64,000 nucleotides of DNA from NCBI RefSeq assembly GCF_006345815.1, contig NZ_VCIG01000038.1, positions 910,539-974,538 on the forward strand. Direction: 5' to 3'. Each line of letters opens with the position of its first letter. The stretch's first letter is position 1. The notes below the pieces were generated by a model. That model searched no databases and was not told where the DNA came from. It saw only the letters and a program-made list of their open reading frames with translations. Positions 60,147 through 64,000 of this stretch are shown one piece after another. The stretch comes from Ochrobactrum sp. CGA5 (GTDB lineage Bacteria; Pseudomonadota; Alphaproteobacteria; Rhizobiales; Rhizobiaceae). A program made the translations under genes and the position numbers.

Positions 60147-61109
60147 TCAAAATTTTCCAAGAAACTCTTCAACCGGCTCACCCTCGCGGAACAAACCGAG
60201 ACGTTTGATTTCCCAATGAAGGCGAATACCCGAATTTTCAAAAACTTTGGCGCGAACCGTTTCGCCCAAAGTCTCGAGATCGTGCCCTGTTGCGTTGCCC
60301 GTATTGATCATGAAGTTGCAATGCATTTCGGACATCTGCGCACCACCGACGCGCAAACCGCGACAGCCTGCCTTGTCGATTTCCTTCCAAGCCGATGTGC
60401 CTTCCGGATTCTTGAAGGTCGAGCCACCCGTCTTTTCGCGCACTGGCTGCACCGTCTCGCGATGATGCTGCACCTCATCCATGGCCTGCCGGATCGCATC
60501 TCGTTCACCCGGAATTCCCTCGAACAAGACGGAAGTAAAGATCATATCCGGCGGCGCAGAAGAATGCCGATAGGCATAGCCCATATCGGCATTGGAGAGC
60601 ACATGTACTTCACCGTTCCGATCGAGGCCGCGAACCTCCACGACACGCTGACGTGTTTCCACCCCGTTTGCACCGGCATTCATGCGCAAAGCGCCGCCGA
60701 TCCCACCGGGTATGCCATGGTAGAAATGAAAGCCAGTCAGCCCCGCCTCCAACGCTGCAGCGGCAACACGCTTGTCCGGCGTCGCCGCCCCTGCTCGCAA
60801 TTGCGTATCGGAAACCTGTTCGACCTCACCGAAACCTTTTGCAGAGAGCCGCACGACAAAGCCGGGAACACCACCATCGCGGACAAGCAGATTGGAGCCA
60901 ATACCTACAACCAGAATCGGTATCTCTTCTGGCACGGCTTTCAGAAATGCGGAGAGGTCTTCTTCGTCGGCAGGCTGGAACAGGACCTGGGCTGGTCCGC
61001 CAGCACGGAACCAGGTTACCTTGTCCATACCGGCATTGGGCGTCAACCGGCCACGCAAGCCCGACAGCTTGCCGTCGAGCTCTTTTAGAAGCGTCTCGCC
61101 GCTTTCCAT
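60147..61109 (-). CDS. murB: UDP-N-acetylenolpyruvoylglucosamine reductase
   Basis: 320-residue FAD enzyme that reduces the enolpyruvyl intermediate to UDP-MurNAc. The type II MurB pattern lies in [60 protein letters not shown], and the catalytic Ser block [24 protein letters not shown] precedes the ATG, which is one base after the murC stop. Followed by a terminator. Confidence 0.96.
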   Translation of the reverse strand: MESGETLLKELDGKLSGLRGRLTPNAGMDKVTWFRAGGPAQVLFQPADEEDLSAFLKAVPEEIPILVVGIGSNLLVRDGGVPGFVVRLSAKGFGEVEQVSDTQLRAGAATPDKRVAAAALEAGLTGFHFYHGIPGGIGGALRMNAGANGVETRQRVVEVRGLDRNGEVHVLSNADMGYAYRHSSAPPDMIFTSVLFEGIPGERDAIRQAMDEVQHHRETVQPVREKTGGSTFKNPEGTSAWKEIDKAGCRGLRVGGAQMSEMHCNFMINTGNATGHDLETLGETVRAKVFENSGIRLHWEIKRLGLFREGEPVEEFLGKF

Positions 61110-61110
61110 C

Positions 61111-62517
61111 TTACTTCCTACCCTGTTCAGTCAGTTCTTTCGGCAGTGCATATGCCCACTGCGTGATATTGCCTGCGCCTAGGCAAACTACGAAGTCGCC
61201 CGGCTCTGCAATCGACGCGACCAATGGCGCCAGCGCCTCCGGGCCACTGGCATAGCGCGCATCGCGATGACCTGCAGTCTTGATACGCGAAACGAGTGTC
61301 TCAGAATTAACGCCTTCGATCGGGTCTTCGCCAGCGGTATAGACCGGAGCAACGATGACCGTGTCGGCATCGTTGAAACATGCCGCGAATTCGTCGAACA
61401 GGCTTGCCAGACGCGTGAAACGGTGCGGCTGCACGATGGCGACCACACGGCCTTTGGCAGCTTCACGCGCAGCTTTCAGCACCGCACGGATTTCAACCGG
61501 ATGATGGCCATAATCGTCAAATATCTCGACGCCATTCCATGTACCCGTGTGGGTAAAGCGCCGCTTCACGCCGCCGAACGAGCCGAGACCACGACGAATA
61601 TCGTCGGCCGAGATGCCCAGCTCATGCGCAACGGCGATTGCCGCCGTCGCATTGGATACATTGTGCTGACCGGGCATCGGCAGACGCAGATCCTTGATCT
61701 CAGTCGCCTCGCCCTTACGCGAGCGGATCACGACATCGAACAAGCTGGCCGCACCTTCCATGCGGTGATTAGCGAAACGCACTTCGGCCTGTGGGTTCTG
61801 GCCGTAGGTGATGATGCGGCGGTCCTCGATGCGGCTCACCAGAGCCTGCACTTCTGGATGATCAAGGCACATCACGCCGAAACCGTAGAAGGGTACATTC
61901 TCTACGAACTGACGGAACGCAGCCCGCACGGCATCGAAATTGCCGTAATGGTCGAGATGTTCTGGATCAATATTGGTGACAACCGCAATATCGGCAGGAA
62001 GCTTAAGGAAAGTGCCGTCGCTTTCGTCCGCTTCTACCACCATCCAGTCACCGTCGCCCATACGGGCATTGGTGCCATAGGCGTTGATGATGCCGCCATT
62101 GATGACAGTCGGATCAAGGTGCCCCGCGTCGAGCAATGCCGCAACCATGGATGTCGTGGTGGTCTTGCCATGCGTACCGCCAATCGCGACCGCCCGTCGA
62201 AAACGCATTAGCTCTGCCAGCATTTCGGCGCGGCGCACGATAGGCAGCAGCTTTTCGCGCGCGGCAACCAGCTCAGGATTGCTCTTCTTGATCGCAGTCG
62301 AAACGACAACAACTTCTGCATCGCCAATATTCTCAGCCTTGTGGCCGACAAAGACTTCAATGCCCTTCTCACGCAGGCGCTGCACATTGGCGCTGTCGGA
62401 CTGGTCAGACCCCTGTACCTTGTAGCCGAGATTGTGCAGCACCTCGGCAATACCGCTCATGCCGATGCCGCCAATTCCGATGAAATGGACGAGCCCGATA
62501 TTCAGCGGCATTTTCAT
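61111..62517 (-). CDS. murC: UDP-N-acetylmuramate--L-alanine ligase
   Basis: 468-residue Mur ligase adding the first amino acid of the stem peptide. [20 protein letters not shown] (UDP-binding start), [20 protein letters not shown] (P-loop), [20 protein letters not shown] and [20 protein letters not shown] are diagnostic. The ATG at 62517 overlaps the murG stop by four bases; an ATG three codons later is possible. Confidence 0.96.
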   Translation of the reverse strand: MKMPLNIGLVHFIGIGGIGMSGIAEVLHNLGYKVQGSDQSDSANVQRLREKGIEVFVGHKAENIGDAEVVVVSTAIKKSNPELVAAREKLLPIVRRAEMLAELMRFRRAVAIGGTHGKTTTTSMVAALLDAGHLDPTVINGGIINAYGTNARMGDGDWMVVEADESDGTFLKLPADIAVVTNIDPEHLDHYGNFDAVRAAFRQFVENVPFYGFGVMCLDHPEVQALVSRIEDRRIITYGQNPQAEVRFANHRMEGAASLFDVVIRSRKGEATEIKDLRLPMPGQHNVSNATAAIAVAHELGISADDIRRGLGSFGGVKRRFTHTGTWNGVEIFDDYGHHPVEIRAVLKAAREAAKGRVVAIVQPHRFTRLASLFDEFAACFNDADTVIVAPVYTAGEDPIEGVNSETLVSRIKTAGHRDARYASGPEALAPLVASIAEPGDFVVCLGAGNITQWAYALPKELTEQGRK

Positions 62518-63641
62518 GGCCGAGTTCCTTCTTTAAATTTCTGAACAGATTCACCTGCTGCAATAGCCTCTGCCAGATCAGCAAGCAACTGCGCTGCATC
62601 CGGCTTACCAACGCTTTTTGCAGCTTTTGCCATGGCTTCAAGGCGTTCCGGTTCGTTCATCGCGGCCTGGAGTATCTCGGCAAGACGTTCTGGTGACAAT
62701 TCCGACTGGCGAACAACCTCGCCACCGCCGACAGCTGCGAGCGCTGCCGCATTCGCTGCCTGATCATGATCTAGCGCGTGAGGAAACGGCACCAGCATTG
62801 CCGGACGGCCAATCACCGTGATCTCGGAAACGCTAGAAGCCCCAGAACGCGAAATCACGAACTGAGCATCCGCCATGCGTGCTGGCATATCGTTGAAAAA
62901 CGGCGCAACATCAGCTGGGACACCAAGATTCTTGTAAGCTTCCCGCACGACGGCCTCGTCTTCCTTGCGCGCCTGCTGGGTGATCAGCAGCCGTGCCCGG
63001 TCTTTCTCCGGCAGCAACGCTACGGCAGCCGGAATGGCTGTCGAAAAGAACTGTGCACCTTGGCTACCGCCAAAAACCAGCAGGCGGAAACGCTCGTCCC
63101 CCTCGGCCGGCCTATAAGAAGTCTCGGCGGCGGTGAGAACTGGCGGACGCACCGGATTGCCGGTGGTGATCGTCTTTTCCGCATAGGCTCCGCCGCTTTC
63201 CGGCAGAAAACCACCCGCAATGGCCTTCACGCGACCTGCAAGGCCTTTATTGGCGCGCCCCATGACAGCATTCTGCTCATGCACCATTGTCGGGATATTC
63301 ATGTTGCTTGCAGCATAGAGCGGAGGCAGTGTCGGATATCCACCAAAACCCGCAACGAGCTGGGGGGACAGTCGACGGAACAATTTGCGGGAATCGAGAT
63401 TGCCCTGCCACAAAGACCAGAAAGTCTTCAAGAGCGCTATCGGGTTACGTCCTGCAATCGTTGCCGACCGAATGACATGAACGTGGTCTTCCGCAAAGGC
63501 ACCCGCGAAGCGCTGGGCACGCGCATCGGTCGCCAGATGAACGTCCCAACCGCGCGCCTTCAATTCATGCGCCAGCGCTTCCGCCGGAAACAGATGACCG
63601 CCTGTTCCACCGGCGGCCAGTACAATTACGCCTTTCCCCAT
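62514..63641 (-). CDS. murG: UDP-GlcNAc:lipid I N-acetylglucosaminyltransferase
   Basis: 375-residue peripheral membrane glycosyltransferase making lipid II. The [21 protein letters not shown]-loop, [20 protein letters not shown] and the C-terminal [20 protein letters not shown] are MurG hallmarks. The ATG at 63641 follows GAGGGG, so the twelve codons upstream, which overlap the spacer after ftsW, are not used. It begins 7 bases after ftsW ends. Confidence 0.95.
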   Translation of the reverse strand: MGKGVIVLAAGGTGGHLFPAEALAHELKARGWDVHLATDARAQRFAGAFAEDHVHVIRSATIAGRNPIALLKTFWSLWQGNLDSRKLFRRLSPQLVAGFGGYPTLPPLYAASNMNIPTMVHEQNAVMGRANKGLAGRVKAIAGGFLPESGGAYAEKTITTGNPVRPPVLTAAETSYRPAEGDERFRLLVFGGSQGAQFFSTAIPAAVALLPEKDRARLLITQQARKEDEAVVREAYKNLGVPADVAPFFNDMPARMADAQFVISRSGASSVSEITVIGRPAMLVPFPHALDHDQAANAAALAAVGGGEVVRQSELSPERLAEILQAAMNEPERLEAMAKAAKSVGKPDAAQLLADLAEAIAAGESVQKFKEGTRP

Positions 63642-63648
63642 ATTCCCC

Positions 63649-64000
63649 TCACAAAGCTGGAATGCGCCTGTCCACATCGGCGCCCATGCCGACCGTATGC
63701 GTCATGCGCGCTTCCGGGCGCCGGCGCGTCAGAGCAAGGAGGATACCCATCGTGATGGCGATAGCGATGAGCGAAGAACCACCATAGGAAATGAACGGTA
63801 GCGTCATGCCCTTTGCAGGCATCAGATGCAGGTTCACTGCCATGTTGATGATCGACTGGAAACCGAACAGAATTACGATTCCCGAGATGGCCAGGCGGGT
63901 GAACGGATCACGCTCGCGCAACGCAATCGACAGACCGCGCACAACGATGAAGGCAAACAACAGCATGATGATCATGCATAGAATGATGCCGTATTCTTCC
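63649..64000 (-). CDS. ftsW: Septal lipid II polymerase/flippase family FtsW (partial)
   Basis: C-terminal part of a SEDS-family multi-pass membrane protein; the N-terminus lies beyond the window edge. The frame is open to the edge, reading [20 protein letters not shown] then [20 protein letters not shown], with the conserved [20 protein letters not shown] and [11 protein letters not shown] near the end. That end block is typical of FtsW/RodA; position before murG makes FtsW the likely identity. SEDS proteins polymerise lipid II at the septum. Confidence 0.93.
   Translation of the reverse strand, partial: EEYGIILCMIIMLLFAFIVVRGLSIALRERDPFTRLAISGIVILFGFQSIINMAVNLHLMPAKGMTLPFISYGGSSLIAIAITMGILLALTRRRPEARMTHTVGMGADVDRRIPAL

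Overview
The window reads as a chromosomal segment of an alphaproteobacterium of the order Hyphomicrobiales (Rhizobiales), most like Brucella/Ochrobactrum. Support comes from a BA14K-family secreted protein, a circularly permuted two-piece tmRNA gene, an alpha-type SspB, the thyA-folA-hflK-hflC-DUF2065-degP order and the division/cell-wall cluster with ddlB-ftsQ-ftsA-ftsZ. The genus is an inference. Coding density is high. I see no rRNA, tRNA, CRISPR array, intact insertion sequence or prophage.

Layout. 1-8 kb: partial endonuclease/exonuclease/phosphatase protein, BA14K protein, PLP aminotransferase, ilvC, a TetR regulator with a palindromic operator, kup, pdxJ. 8-14 kb: SpoIIAA-like protein, RecD-like helicase, threonine/serine dehydratase, LysE-type exporter, and ilvN and ilvI (acetolactate synthase) preceded by a leader peptide rich in Ile/Leu/Val codons and an attenuator-type terminator. 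14-20 kb: HerA-like ATPase, diguanylate cyclase, miaA and serB (divergent), GNAT, flavoprotein. 20-26 kb: thyA-folA-hflK-hflC-DUF2065-degP, with a DUF2853 gene upstream. 26-30 kb: ssrA (tmRNA), Bcr/CflA exporter with divergent TetR regulator and two palindromes between them, and sspB, the adaptor that delivers tmRNA-tagged proteins to ClpXP. 30-41 kb: three small genes, a giant AsmA-family protein, D-lactate dehydrogenase-type flavoprotein, UPF0303, an unusual kinase-like protein, uvrD and creA. 41-49 kb: hexapeptide acyltransferase, a 685-base stretch with no convincing gene, SCO1/SenC protein, prmA, aminopeptidase P, azlD/azlC, DUF2461, ligA. 50-64 kb (minus strand): ftsW-murG-murC-murB, ddlB-ftsQ-ftsA-ftsZ, a methyltransferase, lpxC, bamD, recN, so that peptidoglycan precursor synthesis, divisome, lipid A synthesis, outer-membrane assembly and recombination repair genes are contiguous with ligA.

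Functional links: ilvC, ilvN, ilvI and azlCD make or export branched-chain amino acids, and the ilvIN leader suggests control by charged Ile/Leu/Val tRNAs. ssrA and sspB form a ribosome rescue/proteolysis pair. HflKC and DegP form an envelope quality-control group.

The observations most worth a second look are the kinase-like protein whose C-terminus resembles an acyl-CoA synthetase C-terminal domain without its catalytic lysine (36748-37824), the ilv leader/attenuator (13781-13889), paired palindromes between bcr and its TetR regulator, a cluster of GANTC sites and a TTAACCAT element upstream of ddlB-ftsQAZ, an extra segment inside UvrD, and the 41.7-42.4 kb gap. I found no multi-gene system that I would call previously undescribed.
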